A model generated the notes under the pieces. That model searched no databases. It saw only the letters and a list, made by a program, of their open reading frames with translations, and had not been told where the DNA came from. Below, piece after piece: positions 1 through 7,807 of a DNA stretch of 14,930 bases. Position 1 is the stretch's first letter. Every line of letters begins with the position of its first letter. The position numbers were made by a program, and so were the translations under genes. The DNA is from Acidaminococcales bacterium (lineage in GTDB: Bacteria; Bacillota; Negativicutes; Acidaminococcales; JAISLQ01): the NCBI GenBank assembly GCA_031275255.1, contig JAISPA010000187.1, positions 1-14,930 on the forward strand. Direction: 5' to 3'.

Positions 1-130
1 TGTTGTAAAGCGCCTGTACCAGCATGGAAGCCATTACCGGCAGGGACATGGAAACAAGCAGCTTGTTTACGGGCATTACGCCCATTTTGTTTTCCGGCGG
101 CGCGGCGGCATCCGTTTTCTCGGTGGGCAT
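1..130 (-). CDS. MATE-family efflux transporter, N-terminal part (cut by window edge)
   Basis: Reading the minus strand from the ATG at 130-128 gives 43 residues before the window edge. They start MPTEKTDAAAPPENK, continue with MGVMPVNKLLVSMSLPVMAS and end MLVQALYN. A polar N-terminal tail followed by a G-x-x-P-V-x-K-L-L-x-x-M-S-L-P-x-M-x-S-M-L-V-Q-A-L-Y-N stretch is typical of the first membrane helix of MATE/NorM-type cation-coupled multidrug exporters. An AAGGAGA ribosome site lies about 8 bases upstream of the ATG. A consensus promoter is also present upstream on the same strand (202-230). Only the start of the gene is visible, so the substrate and subfamily cannot be judged. Confidence 0.8.
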   Translation of the reverse strand, partial: MPTEKTDAAAPPENKMGVMPVNKLLVSMSLPVMASMLVQALYN

Positions 131-201
131 CGGGCGTTCTCCTTGTATATTCGGCGGCGCGAAGCAGGCAGCGCCCTGCGCCCGTTTTTTTCAACACGCT
201 C

Positions 202-230
202 ATATTAGCACGGCCGCGCGCGCTTGTCAA
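202..230 (-). promoter_or_regulatory. Sigma-A promoter for the MATE transporter
   Basis: On the minus strand, TTGACA (230-225) is followed by a 17-base spacer and TAATAT (207-202). This is a full -35 match and a 5/6 -10 match at ideal spacing. It would start transcription near position 195, giving a leader of about 65 bases before the transporter ATG at 130. The spacer is very GC-rich (alternating GC), which is unusual but does not break the match. Confidence 0.7.
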
Positions 231-270
231 TGCGCGCCGCGCGGCCGCTGGATAGATTTCCAGCGCGGCT

Positions 271-450
271 TGTGTTAAAATATGTTTAAAACTATTCCCC
301 GGCTAAGACCATGACATCTTTGCGGCTGTTTTGCCATGCGGGCGAGGCTTGCCTTGCCCCTGCGAATATTGCCTGCGTTTTGCGCCGCTTCGGGCGGCAA
401 ACCAGCCCGCAAATTTTAGCCGTGTTTTGACTGGGGGACAGTTTAACACA
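271..450. repeat. Palindromic dispersed repeat, copy 1 (upstream of the helicase gene)
   Basis: This gene-free interval is a long imperfect palindrome. The outer arms TGTGTTAAA (271-279) and TTTAACACA (442-450) are exact inverted copies. Inside them are GGCTAA (301-306) against TTTTAGCC (414-421), and TTTGCGGCTGTTTTGCC (319-335) against a near-complementary segment at 396-413. The core (297-420) is clearly related to a second copy at 6029-6217, with shared blocks such as CATCTTTGCGGCTG, GCCCCTGCGAATATTG and CGGGCGGCAAA. The size (about 180 bp), the inverted arms and the two copies in intergenic positions suggest a MITE- or REP-like element. It directly precedes the helicase ribosome site, so it would lie in or next to that gene's leader. 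The rest of 131-464 contains no convincing gene. Confidence 0.65.
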
Positions 451-464
451 AACGGCAAGGGAAG

Positions 465-2636
465 ATGCCCGCTTTGGAAAAATATCTTCAGGGACTGAAT
501 GTCGAACAAGAGAAAGCCGTTTTCCTGACGGAAGGGGCGGTACGGGTGGTTGCCGGGCCGGGGACCGGCAAGACGCGGACTTTGACCGCCCGTTTCTGTT
601 ACATTGTTTCAGCGCTTGGCATAGCGCCGGAAAACATCTTCTGCGTCACTTTTACCCCCAGGGCGGCCAACGAGATGACACGCCGGGTGCGTTCGGCGCT
701 CGGCGATATGGACTTGGGCTGTATATCTACTTTTCACTCTTTCTGTGTGCGGCTTTTGAAAGAGGACGCGCACGCGCTCAATTATCCGAAGAATTTTGTC
801 ATCCTTGACGTTGAAGACCAAAAAGAGCTGCTGCTGAAAATTTTCGCCGACATGAAACTGACCTTGCGCGACGCCACCGTCAGGCGGACGATCGACGAGG
901 TGCTGGAAGCGAAGAAACTTCGCGCGTCAACTTATATCGACGATATTTACGAATTGGACAACGAGCGGCTCAAAGCCAAATTTGCCCAGGCGAAAGACCG
1001 GGAGGAAGAAATATTCCTGCGCTACCTTTATGAGCAAAAAAAGTGCTTTGGCTGCGATTTTAACGACCTCATCAACTTCGCCGCCTACATACTCGAACGT
1101 TTTCCCGCCATTCGGGCGAAATGGCAGGACCGGATGCAATATGTCATGGTGGATGAGTTTCAGGACGTCAGCGAAAAACAATATAAAATCGCGCGCGTCC
1201 TTTCCGAAAAACACGGCAATTTATTTATTGTCGGCGACCCCGACCAGACGATTTATTCCTGGCGCGGCTCCCATGTCAAGCTGTTTTTGGATTTCGACAA
1301 GCTGTACCCCGAGGCGCGGACCTTTACGCTGGCGGACAATTATCGCTCGACGCCGGAAATATTGAAGGCGGCGGATACGCTGATCGAAAAAAACATCATA
1401 AGGTTTCCCAAGAAACTAACCGCCAGCAAACCCGGCGGCAGACGGCCGCTGTACTATCACGCCGCAGGCGTCCGGGAGGAAGCCGCGTGGATTTATGACA
1501 AAATACGCGAATTGTCCGGGGCCGGCGCGGCCCTAGGCGAGATCGCCGTGCTGTACCGCGCGCATTACCAAACGCGGGCGCTGGAAGAATGTTTTATCCA
1601 AAAAGGCCTGCCTTACAAGATATTCAGCGGCGTGGAGTTTTACGGGCGCAGGGAGATAAAAGACATTATATGCTATCTGCGCATGGTGACGGCAGGGGAC
1701 GACACGGCGTTTTTAAGGACGATCGGCGCGCCGCCGCGCAAAATCGGGAAAAAGAAAATGGGCTTTTTAAAGGAATACGCGGAGCAAAGAAATATATCGC
1801 TTTACGAGGCGCTGAAAGAGAACCTTGGCGGCGACTTGCTGCGGGGGACGCAGGCGGCGCGCTATGCGGAAGCGATTGAGCGTGTCCGGGAGAAGCGCGG
1901 TAACATGGCGATGGGCGATGCGCTGCAAATGTTGCTCGATTTGAGCGGTTATGAAGAATTTCTGCGGCTGCAGGGCGATCAGGAACGGCTGGACAATGTG
2001 GCTGAGCTAAAGCGCGCGATAGAAAGCGCGGACAAGGACGAGGACGCCGTTTTGGAGGACTTTCTCGCGCAAGCGGCCCTTTTTACCAACCTTGACCGCG
2101 GCGGCGCAACCGAAACGGTCAAACTCATGACCGTACACGCCGCCAAAGGCATGGAATTTGCGCAGGTGTTTATTTGCGGGTTGAACGAGGGCGTTTTCCC
2201 GAGCCGTTTGGTGGATACGCCCGAAGCTATGGACGAAGAGCGGCGGCTGGCTTACGTGGCCATGACCCGCGCCCGGGAGCGGCTTTTTCTTTCCGGTTCC
2301 GAGGGCGCGGCCAACGACGGGATTTTTAAATATCCGTCGCGGTTTATTTTCGACGCCGGCAAAGAAAATCTGGATTACGCGGCGGCGCTTGACGCCGCTT
2401 TGGAAGAAAGCGCCCGGAGTCATATAGAGTACAGCGAAGAATTGTTGAAAAGCCGGCAGCAACGTTTCAACGCCGGCGACCGGGTCGTCCATCCTGTTTT
2501 TGGCGTGGGCGAGATAACCGGCGTAAATCTCGCCGGCTCTTATTACCGCGTCTGTTTTGAAGGCTTGAAAACAGAACGCAACGTACAGTTCGCCGCTAAT
2601 CTGGAAAAATACAAAGAAAACCGGCCCGGCGATTAA
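465..2636 (+). CDS. pcrA: UvrD/PcrA-like superfamily 1 DNA helicase
   Basis: A 723-residue protein with the full set of SF1A helicase motifs: Walker A GPGTGKT (31-37), motif Ia VTFTPRAANEM (61-71), Walker B DEFQD (230-234), motif III GDPDQTIYSWRG (257-268), motif IV DNYRSTPEIL, motif V VHAAKGMEF (from 557) and motif VI AYVAMTRARERL (596-607). The C-terminus carries GDRVVHPVFGVGEITGV (from 671), resembling the Tudor-like tail of PcrA that contacts RNA polymerase. The length is right for PcrA/UvrD. Members of the family are ATP-driven 3'-5' helicases in repair, in replication-fork and transcription-conflict resolution, and in plasmid rolling-circle replication. The ATG at 465 has a GGGAAG sequence immediately upstream, which is rather close to the start. 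It is the first ATG in frame giving a normal N-terminus (LNVEQEKAV). A genuine PcrA or a paralogous UvrD-like helicase cannot be told apart here, so the symbol is provisional. Confidence 0.9.
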   Translation: MPALEKYLQGLNVEQEKAVFLTEGAVRVVAGPGTGKTRTLTARFCYIVSALGIAPENIFCVTFTPRAANEMTRRVRSALGDMDLGCISTFHSFCVRLLKEDAHALNYPKNFVILDVEDQKELLLKIFADMKLTLRDATVRRTIDEVLEAKKLRASTYIDDIYELDNERLKAKFAQAKDREEEIFLRYLYEQKKCFGCDFNDLINFAAYILERFPAIRAKWQDRMQYVMVDEFQDVSEKQYKIARVLSEKHGNLFIVGDPDQTIYSWRGSHVKLFLDFDKLYPEARTFTLADNYRSTPEILKAADTLIEKNIIRFPKKLTASKPGGRRPLYYHAAGVREEAAWIYDKIRELSGAGAALGEIAVLYRAHYQTRALEECFIQKGLPYKIFSGVEFYGRREIKDIICYLRMVTAGDDTAFLRTIGAPPRKIGKKKMGFLKEYAEQRNISLYEALKENLGGDLLRGTQAARYAEAIERVREKRGNMAMGDALQMLLDLSGYEEFLRLQGDQERLDNVAELKRAIESADKDEDAVLEDFLAQAALFTNLDRGGATETVKLMTVHAAKGMEFAQVFICGLNEGVFPSRLVDTPEAMDEERRLAYVAMTRARERLFLSGSEGAANDGIFKYPSRFIFDAGKENLDYAAALDAALEESARSHIEYSEELLKSRQQRFNAGDRVVHPVFGVGEITGVNLAGSYYRVCFEGLKTERNVQFAANLEKYKENRPGD

Positions 2637-2669
2637 CGGGAGGCAAATCGCCGGGCCGGCCTATTTTTT
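2621..2669. terminator. Bidirectional intrinsic terminator between convergent genes
   Basis: CCGGCCCGGCGATT (2621-2634) and AATCGCCGGGCCGG (2646-2659) form a perfect 14-bp GC-rich stem with an 11-base loop. It is followed on the plus strand by CCTATTTTTT. Read from the minus strand, the same stem is followed by TTTTCTTTGTATTTTT, so it can also stop transcription arriving from gatB. The helicase stop codon (2634-2636) lies at the stem/loop junction, so the last codons of the gene form the left arm. Confidence 0.85.
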
Positions 2670-2791
2670 GCCGCAGCGCGTCCGCCTTATTGGAAACGCC
2701 GGGAGTTAAACGGGTTTTTGTCAGCTGCGGGGAACCTCCCCCGGCGAAACGGGCGCGCCCAGCCGATGACCGGCGGGGTGCGCCCGCGGGA
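2670..2791. other. Intergenic region with GC-rich inverted repeats downstream of gatB
   Basis: GGGCGCGCC (2751-2759) pairs with GGTGCGCCC (2777-2785). CGCCGGGAG (2698-2706) pairs imperfectly with CTCCCCCGGCG (2736-2746). Neither has a U-tract in either direction, so I do not call them terminators. They may be processing or stabilising hairpins at the 3' end of the gatCAB transcript. No gene is seen here. Confidence 0.35.
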
Positions 2792-4231
2792 CTAACTTAA
2801 TTTTTCCCGGAGCAGCTTGTTGATCATTTCCGGGTTGGCCCGACCCCTGGTTTCCTTCATCACCTGACCGACCAGAAAGCCCAGCGCCCTATCCTTGCCG
2901 GCTTTGTAGTCTTCGGCCGATTTGGGATTGTCTTTTATGATTTTTTCCACCGCCAGGGCCAGGGCACCGGCGTCGCTTATCTGCTCAAGCCCTTTTTCCC
3001 GGACAATTTCGGCGGGGGCTTTGCCGCTTTTGAGCATTTCCTCAAATACCGTTTTGGCCAGTTTGCTTGAAAGCACGCCTTTGTTGATAAGATTGATCAT
3101 GGCGGAGATATTCCCGGCCGCGACGGGGAAATCCCGCATTTCCAGATTGTTGCTGTTCAGCCAGGCGGAAATATCGCCGAGTATCCAGTTGGCGACCGCT
3201 TTGGCGTCGCCGGTGTGTTTCATGGCCTCGTCAAAATAATCGGCCGTGGCCAGCCGGGCGATAACGCCGGAAGCGTCGTAGGCGGAAAGCCCGAGCCGCC
3301 CGGTCAGGCGCTCTTTGCGCGCGTCCGGCAGCTCCGGCAGGGTTTCGGCGATTTTCGCCACCCACTCCGGTTCCGCGACGAAAGGAACCAAATCCGGGTC
3401 GGGGAAATATCTGTAATCATGCGCTTCCTCTTTAGAGCGCATGGAATGTGTTACGCCTTTTTCCTCATCCCAGGTACGGGTCTCCTGGATTACTTTGCCG
3501 CCTTCGTCCAGCACGGCGGCCTGGCGTATTTGCTCGTATTCTATGCCGCGCTGCACGGAGCGGAAGGAATTTAGATTTTTAATCTCGCTTCTCACGCCGA
3601 ATTCTTTTTGTTCCGGCGGCCTTATGGATACGTTGGCGTCGCAGCGCAGGCTGCCCTCCTGCATCTTGCAGTCGGAAACGCCGATATATTCGAGGATGGA
3701 ACGCAGTTTTTCCATGAAAATACGGGCTTCCTGCGGCGAGCGCAGATCCGGCTCCGATACTATCTCAATAAGCGGCACGCTGGAACGGTTGTAATCCACC
3801 ACCGAAAAATCCGAATCGCTGATGGATGCGCCGGAGTGTATCAATTTGCCCGCGTCTTCCTCAATGTGTATGCGGGTTATGCCGATGCGCTTTGTTGCGC
3901 CGTCTGTCTCTATATCCACATAACCGCCGCGGCAGATCGGCAAAAAAAGCTGGGATATCTGATAGCCTTTGGGAAGATCGGGGTAAAAATAATTTTTGCG
4001 GTCGAACCGGTTGTACCTTTGTATCTCGCAATTAAGCGCCAGCCCGGTCTTTATGGCAAACTCCACCACCTTTTTGTTCAATACGGGCAAAGCGCCCGGC
4101 ATGCCGGTGCAGGTAGGGCAGGTATGGGTGTTGGGTTCGCCGCCGAATTCGGCCGGGCAGGAGCAAAAGCATTTAGTGGCGGTTTTTAGTTCCACGTGTG
4201 TTTCCAGGCCTATTATTGTTTCATATTTCAC
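2792..4231 (-). CDS. gatB: Asp/Glu-tRNA amidotransferase subunit B
   Basis: A 479-residue protein, normal for GatB. It begins [20 protein letters not shown], then has [15 protein letters not shown], the signature region with two cysteines of the zinc-binding cradle domain. [14 protein letters not shown] and [13 protein letters not shown] are further GatB hallmarks. The C-terminal helical/YqeY-type tail ends [16 protein letters not shown]. GatB recognises misacylated Glu-tRNA(Gln) or Asp-tRNA(Asn) and phosphorylates the carboxylate, while GatA supplies ammonia. The start is a GTG at 4231-4229. It overlaps the gatA stop by four bases (GTGA) and has GGGAGG about 9 bases upstream, so the two genes are translationally coupled. 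Confidence 0.96.
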   Translation of the reverse strand: MKYETIIGLETHVELKTATKCFCSCPAEFGGEPNTHTCPTCTGMPGALPVLNKKVVEFAIKTGLALNCEIQRYNRFDRKNYFYPDLPKGYQISQLFLPICRGGYVDIETDGATKRIGITRIHIEEDAGKLIHSGASISDSDFSVVDYNRSSVPLIEIVSEPDLRSPQEARIFMEKLRSILEYIGVSDCKMQEGSLRCDANVSIRPPEQKEFGVRSEIKNLNSFRSVQRGIEYEQIRQAAVLDEGGKVIQETRTWDEEKGVTHSMRSKEEAHDYRYFPDPDLVPFVAEPEWVAKIAETLPELPDARKERLTGRLGLSAYDASGVIARLATADYFDEAMKHTGDAKAVANWILGDISAWLNSNNLEMRDFPVAAGNISAMINLINKGVLSSKLAKTVFEEMLKSGKAPAEIVREKGLEQISDAGALALAVEKIIKDNPKSAEDYKAGKDRALGFLVGQVMKETRGRANPEMINKLLREKLS

Positions 4232-5697
4232 GCTGATACACCTCCCAGGGGCGCGGCCGTTTTATGAAAGCCGGCGCTCTGTTCGTAAGTATAGGCGGCC
4301 CTAAGTACGCTCATTTCATCAAGCGCCCGCCCGATGAGCTGCAGCCCCACCGGCTTGCCGCCGGAAAAGCCGCAGGGGAGCGAAATGCCCGGCAGCCCCG
4401 CCATATTGACCGGTATGGTATAAACATCCAGCATGTATATGGAAAGCGGGTCAAGCATGCTGCCGAGGGGCAGGGCGGTGGTCGGCGCGGTGGGGCAGGC
4501 CAAAATGTCCACCTTGCCGAATACTTTTTTGAAGTCTTCAATGATCAGGGTGCGCACCTTCATCGCCTTGTTGTAATAAGCGTCGTAGTAACCTGAGCTT
4601 AAAACATAAGTGCCGAGCATGATCCGGCGCTTAACTTCGTTGCCGAACCCCTGTGTGCGGGTTTTTACCGTCATTTCGATCAGGTTCCGGCAGCCGGGGG
4701 CGCGGTAGCCGTACTTTACCCCGTCAAAGCGCGCCAGGTTGGCGGAGGCTTCGGCGGGGGCTATGATGTAATAAGTAGCCACCGCGTATTCGGTATGCGG
4801 CAGCGACACATCCACTATTTCCGCGCCCAGACCGGATAAATGCTTAATCGCGCCGCGCACCTTCTCCTCCACCATTTTGTCCAGCCCCGCGCCGAAATAC
4901 TCTTTGGGCACGCCGATTTTCATGCCTTTTATGTCAGGGGTCAGCGCCTTGGTAAAATCCGGCGCCGCTAAATTATAACTGGTGGAATCGTGCTCGCAAT
5001 GACCGCTGATCGCGTTGAGTACCAGCGCGCAGTCGGTAACATCGCGGGTAATGGGTCCGACTTGATCGAGCGAGGAAGCGAAAGCCACGCAGCCGTAACG
5101 CGAAACGCGGCCGTAAGTGGGCTTTAAGCCGACCGTGCCGGTAAAAGACGCCGGCTGGCGGATGGAGCCGCCGGTATCGCTGCCCAGCGACCAGGCGGCT
5201 TCCCCGGCCGCCACGCTTGCCGCCGAGCCGCCGGAAGAACCGCCCGGCGTGCAATCAAGCGCCCAGGGGTTTTTGGTCTTTTTAAAATAAGAAGTCTCGG
5301 TAGTCGAGCCCATGGCGAATTCGTCCATGTTCGCCTTGCCGATAAATACGGCGTCGTTTTGTTTGAGTTTCGCGATGACCGTCGCATCGTAGGGCGCGAT
5401 GAAATTATCGAGTATGTGCGATGAACAGGTGGTTTTGACGCCTTTTATACACAAAATATCCTTGATCGCGCCGGCAATGCCCGCCAGAGGGGCGATCGGC
5501 TCCCCCCGGCCGATTTTCGCGTCAACCAGGGCGGCGGATTCCAGCGCCGTTTCCCCGCACAAAGTAACGAACGCCCCGATTTCCGGCTCCACCTCGGCTA
5601 TCCTGTTTAAAAATCCCCTGGTCAGCTCAACCGAACTGACCTCTTTCTTCCTTAATTTATTGCCCAATTCATGGGCGGGAAGATTGTAAAGAGCCAT
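4228..5697 (-). CDS. gatA: Asp/Glu-tRNA amidotransferase subunit A
   Basis: From the ATG at 5697 the protein is 489 residues, the usual GatA length. It begins [12 protein letters not shown]. It is the glutaminase subunit of the amidase-signature family. The Ser-cisSer-Lys triad is intact: K79 in [10 protein letters not shown]154 in [10 protein letters not shown] and S178 in [16 protein letters not shown], at the same numbers as in well-studied Firmicute GatA proteins. It hydrolyses glutamine and channels ammonia to GatB. The reading frame stays open upstream to 5730, but that extension lies inside gatC. The 5697 start sits one base after the gatC stop and has AAGGAGG about 11 bases upstream, inside the gatC end, so I prefer it. 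Confidence 0.96.
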   Translation of the reverse strand: MALYNLPAHELGNKLRKKEVSSVELTRGFLNRIAEVEPEIGAFVTLCGETALESAALVDAKIGRGEPIAPLAGIAGAIKDILCIKGVKTTCSSHILDNFIAPYDATVIAKLKQNDAVFIGKANMDEFAMGSTTETSYFKKTKNPWALDCTPGGSSGGSAASVAAGEAAWSLGSDTGGSIRQPASFTGTVGLKPTYGRVSRYGCVAFASSLDQVGPITRDVTDCALVLNAISGHCEHDSTSYNLAAPDFTKALTPDIKGMKIGVPKEYFGAGLDKMVEEKVRGAIKHLSGLGAEIVDVSLPHTEYAVATYYIIAPAEASANLARFDGVKYGYRAPGCRNLIEMTVKTRTQGFGNEVKRRIMLGTYVLSSGYYDAYYNKAMKVRTLIIEDFKKVFGKVDILACPTAPTTALPLGSMLDPLSIYMLDVYTIPVNMAGLPGISLPCGFSGGKPVGLQLIGRALDEMSVLRAAYTYEQSAGFHKTAAPLGGVSA

Positions 5698-5698
5698 A

Positions 5699-5998
5699 TC
5701 AGACGCCGCCTCCTTCCATGACGCGCGCAACCAGATAACCGCCGTCTTTTTGCGCGGGCGCGTTGGATAGCGCCTCCTCCTGCGTCAAAGGCGTTCCCGC
5801 CGCGTCTTCGCGCATAACGTTGCCGTAAGGCAACACCTGCGCGGTCGGTTCCACCTTTTCCGTGTCAAGTTTGCCGAGCATGCCGGCGTAGCCGAGAATG
5901 TCGTTAAACTGCCGGACGAAAAGCGCCAAATCTTCCTCCGGTATCTCCAGCCTGGCTAATTTGGCTATGTACTGAACTTCCTGCGCGCTTACCTTCAT
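5699..5998 (-). CDS. gatC: Asp/Glu-tRNA amidotransferase subunit C
   Basis: A 99-residue protein of typical GatC length and composition. It has the N-terminal helix [20 protein letters not shown], then the central [27 protein letters not shown] region with the usual V-E-P-T motif, then a C-terminal R-E-D...A-P-x-x-x-G-G-Y-x-x-V-x-R-V segment. GatC wraps around GatA and stabilises the GatAB complex. The ATG at 5998 has AGGAGG about 10 bases upstream. It is the first gene of the gatC-gatA-gatB operon; gatA follows one base after its stop. Confidence 0.95.
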   Translation of the reverse strand: MKVSAQEVQYIAKLARLEIPEEDLALFVRQFNDILGYAGMLGKLDTEKVEPTAQVLPYGNVMREDAAGTPLTQEEALSNAPAQKDGGYLVARVMEGGGV

Positions 5999-6028
5999 GG
6001 TTGTACGTCCTCCTAAAATTATACTGTT

Positions 6029-6217
6029 CCCCGGCTAAAATCTTGGCATCTTTGCGGCTGGTTTGCCCTGCGGGCAAGGCCTGACACCAGCCGTCCGCGG
6101 CGTGTCCGGCCTTTGTCCATCCTTGGATTGCACAAGCCACGCCCCTGCGAATATTGTCTGCGTTTTTTGCCGCGCCGGGCGGCAAATTATCTTGCAAATC
6201 TTGTCCATGCTTTTAGC
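6029..6217. repeat. Palindromic dispersed repeat, copy 2 (in the gatC leader)
   Basis: This segment shares long blocks with copy 1 at 271-450 in the same orientation: ACTRTTCCCCGGCTAA, GCATCTTTGCGGCTG, TTTGCC, TGCGGGC, GCCCCTGCGAATATTG, CTGCGTTTT and CGGGCGGCAAA. It carries roughly 65 extra bases in the middle (about 6088-6135). Its ends GCTAAAA (6034-6040) and TTTTAGC (6211-6217) are exact inverted repeats. Inner arms CATCTTTGC...TTTGCC and GGCAAAttatcttGCAAAt pair imperfectly. If the gatC promoter proposed at 6417-6445 is used, this element lies within the gatCAB leader RNA and would fold into a long hairpin. Confidence 0.65.
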
Positions 6218-6416
6218 TGGGCAATAATATTGCTCATATTTGCCGCGGCGGCTCCCGCAATGAAAGCAAAAAGCGCACGCTGCCGGAAAAACGGCGCGGC
6301 CCCGGCGGTCTGCGGTATGATTTTGCGCCTTTGCAATATAATGCGGCAGGCAATCCCCTGTTTGCGCGAAATCCTTTTGCGCCTATTAGTAACGCCCTTG
6401 CGAAACAACTGTATGT

Positions 6417-6445
6417 ATTATATCATAAATCTTCGCGCGTGATAA
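6417..6445 (-). promoter_or_regulatory. Possible sigma-A promoter for gatCAB
   Basis: On the minus strand, TTATCA (6445-6440, 4/6 match to TTGACA) is followed by 17 bases and a perfect TATAAT (6422-6417). Transcription would begin near 6410, giving an approximately 410-base leader before gatC that contains the palindromic repeat. A promoter nearer to gatC may exist, but I did not find a better match. Confidence 0.45.
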
Positions 6446-6633
6446 TCGCCGCCGCGTTTTTGCTCGTATTAATATTAATGCAAAAGAGGTTGCGGGAATT
6501 ATAAATAATAATTCTGCGCAGAACGGTGAAAATTAATTGATTTTTAAATAATTTTTCGAGATATACGGCGTTATTGACAATATATCGGTATTATTCTAAA
6601 AATTCTCTTTTAAAAAATTTTTATTCAAAAACC
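6446..6633. other. AT-rich intergenic stretch
   Basis: No gene is visible between the gatC leader and the promoter of the MpsC-like gene. The stretch is strongly AT-rich compared with the rest of the window, with many A and T runs such as TTTTAAAAAATTTTTATTC just before the promoter. This is a possible UP-element-like region. A second TTGACA lies at 6574-6579 but has no good -10 at 16-18 bases. Open frames further left (6113-6442) have no ribosome site and lie partly in the repeat. Confidence 0.5.
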
Positions 6634-6662
6634 TTGACAATGCTTTTTTGTTTATTTATAAT
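6634..6662 (+). promoter_or_regulatory. Perfect-consensus sigma-A promoter
   Basis: TTGACA (6634-6639), a spacer of exactly 17 bases, then TATAAT (6657-6662), preceded by an A/T-tract region. This is a 12/12 consensus match. Transcription should start near 6669, about 35 bases before the ATG of the MpsC-like gene. It suggests strong constitutive expression unless a repressor acts; I saw no clear operator palindrome. Confidence 0.88.
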
Positions 6663-6703
6663 AACGTATAAATAATACGGATGCTTGTTCCGAGAGGTCT
6701 GTG

Positions 6704-7057
6704 ATGAATGTCGATGCTTTAAGCGGCGCGGAGTTAAAGAAGAAGCTTTTTCGTATTTATAATGAGGTAAATAAAGACATTTACGGTTTTGGCGTAGTTG
6801 AAATTAAGATCGACATGACTCCTGATTTTATAATGTTCTTCGGTAAGCACAATCGTGTGCATGCCCTGAGAGTATTGGAAAAAAGATATATTGTTCTCAA
6901 GCAATCTGTTGACCAGGCGCTTTTTCAGGAGTTTAAGCTGCTTTTACGGCAGAAGCTCAATGAGGAGTTGGAGTTATATCCAGCAGCTATTTTGAGGGAT
7001 TATGAAACCAACTCGCAAATTGCGGTTACGGTGGTTGTCTTGAGGAATAATTTATAA
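6704..7057 (+). CDS. Small MpsC/DUF2294-like protein
   Basis: A 117-residue protein starting at ATG 6704. An upstream in-frame GTG at 6701 exists, but AGAGG at 6693-6697 gives a better 6-base spacing to the ATG. The pattern E-L-K-K-K-L-x-R-I-Y-N-E-V-N-K-D-x-Y-G-F-G then K-I-D-M-T-P-D-F-I-M-F, a middle helix with V-L-K-Q-S-V-D-Q-A-L-F-Q-E-F-K-x-L-L-R-Q-K-L-N-E-E-L, and a final beta stretch I-A-V-T-V-V-V-L resemble the DUF2294 family. That family is known from the MpsC component linked to sodium-dependent membrane-potential generation. No signal peptide or membrane helix is seen. The gene stands alone between a perfect promoter and a strong terminator, and its codons are more AT-rich than its neighbours. 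The family call is from pattern memory. The specific role is unknown. Confidence 0.68.
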   Translation: MNVDALSGAELKKKLFRIYNEVNKDIYGFGVVEIKIDMTPDFIMFFGKHNRVHALRVLEKRYIVLKQSVDQALFQEFKLLLRQKLNEELELYPAAILRDYETNSQIAVTVVVLRNNL

Positions 7058-7097
7058 AAAATGGAATGATGACTGTTTTTATAGCGTTCACGTTATG

Positions 7098-7156
7098 AAA
7101 AAGTCGTTATTAATACCGGTTAATTCTGGTTTTTAATAACGGCTTTTTGCTTTTTG
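7098..7156 (+). terminator. Intrinsic terminator after the MpsC-like gene
   Basis: AAAAAGTCGTTATTAA (7098-7113) pairs with TTAATAACGGCTTTTT (7133-7148) over 16 positions with one T-G pair and a 19-base loop. It is followed by GCTTTTT. The A-rich left and T-rich right flanks make it potentially bidirectional. It separates the MpsC-like unit from the microcompartment operon, which therefore needs its own promoter in 7157-7237. There I see only TATACT near 7212, without a clear -35. Confidence 0.85.
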
Positions 7157-7237
7157 GGCGGCGGCTTGCCGATCCTTCGCGCTGAAAGAGCGGAACAGAC
7201 GAGATATTCATATACTTATTTGCAAAGGGGCTTTGCT

Positions 7238-7807
7238 ATGCGCGTAGTAGTCGGTATAACCGGTGCGAGCGGCGCTGTCTATGCCTGCGCCTTGCTTGGC
7301 GCTCTCCATAACCTGAATGTTGAGCTTGAGATTGCGGTGAGCGAAATGGGTCGGCGCGTACTTTCATACGAGTGTTCCGCCGGACTGGATGATTTAGCCC
7401 AATGGGGCGAGGTGCATGACAACAGCGATCTTTTTTCGGTATTGGCCAGCGGCTCCGCAAAGTTTGACGCTATGGTGATAGTTCCCTGTTCCGCGAACAC
7501 CTTAAGTGCTCTGGCTAACGGTCTTGGCGGCAGTTTAATTTTGCGCGCGGCTTCAGTCGCGTTGAAAGAAAGGCGCAATCTTATTGTGGTGATGCGGGAA
7601 ACTCCCCTTAACCTTATAATTGTTGAAAATATGGCTAAACTGATAAAAGCCGGGGCGCTTATTCTGCCAGCGTCGCCGGGATTTTACACGCGGCCGGCAG
7701 CGGTATGGCAGCTTGTGGGCGGCGTTGTGGGGCGGATAATTGACAATCTTGGCATAGAGCACGCTTTGGGCGGAAGATGGGCTGGCGGTGAATATGATGA
7801 GTCGTGA
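7238..7807 (+). CDS. ubiX: UbiX-like flavin prenyltransferase
   Basis: A 189-residue protein of the UbiX/Pad1 flavoprotein family, which attaches a dimethylallyl group to FMN to make prenylated FMN (prFMN), the cofactor of UbiD-type decarboxylases. Visible family features are the N-terminal Rossmann-like GITGASGAVYACALL (6-20), PCSANTLSALANGLGGSLILRA (the flavin/prenyl site), V-A-L-K-E-R-R-N-L-I-V-V, M-R-E-T-P-L-N-L-I-I-V-E-N-M and ILPASPGFYTRP. The ATG at 7238 follows AAAGGGG by 7-8 bases and gives MRVVVGITGASG, the normal UbiX start. An open extension to 7154 adds 28 unrelated residues overlapping the terminator and is rejected. Its end overlaps the downstream decarboxylase gene. Pairing with its client enzyme in one operon is common for prFMN decarboxylases used in catabolism. 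Confidence 0.93.
   Translation: MRVVVGITGASGAVYACALLGALHNLNVELEIAVSEMGRRVLSYECSAGLDDLAQWGEVHDNSDLFSVLASGSAKFDAMVIVPCSANTLSALANGLGGSLILRAASVALKERRNLIVVMRETPLNLIIVENMAKLIKAGALILPASPGFYTRPAAVWQLVGGVVGRIIDNLGIEHALGGRWAGGEYDES

Noticed and set aside
24..278. Open frame on the plus strand
   Set aside because: It runs antisense to the MATE start and through its promoter, has no clear ribosome site and has a low-complexity Arg/Ala/Cys-rich product.
2698..2785. GC-rich hairpins as a gatB terminator
   Set aside because: No U-tract follows on the minus strand, and the stem at 2621-2659 with TTTTCTTTGTATTTTT is a better candidate.
6113..6442. Open frame of 109 codons between gatC and the MpsC-like gene
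   Set aside because: It begins inside the palindromic repeat, lacks a ribosome site and has no family features. The opposite strand carries a plausible gatC promoter here.
6574..6602. Second TTGACA as another promoter
   Set aside because: The bases at 16-18 spacing (CTAAAA/TAAAAA) are a poor -10, so it is probably incidental in AT-rich DNA.
7154..7237. N-terminal extension of the UbiX-like protein
   Set aside because: It overlaps the terminator tail, has no ribosome site and is not part of the UbiX fold. ATG 7238 gives the normal start.
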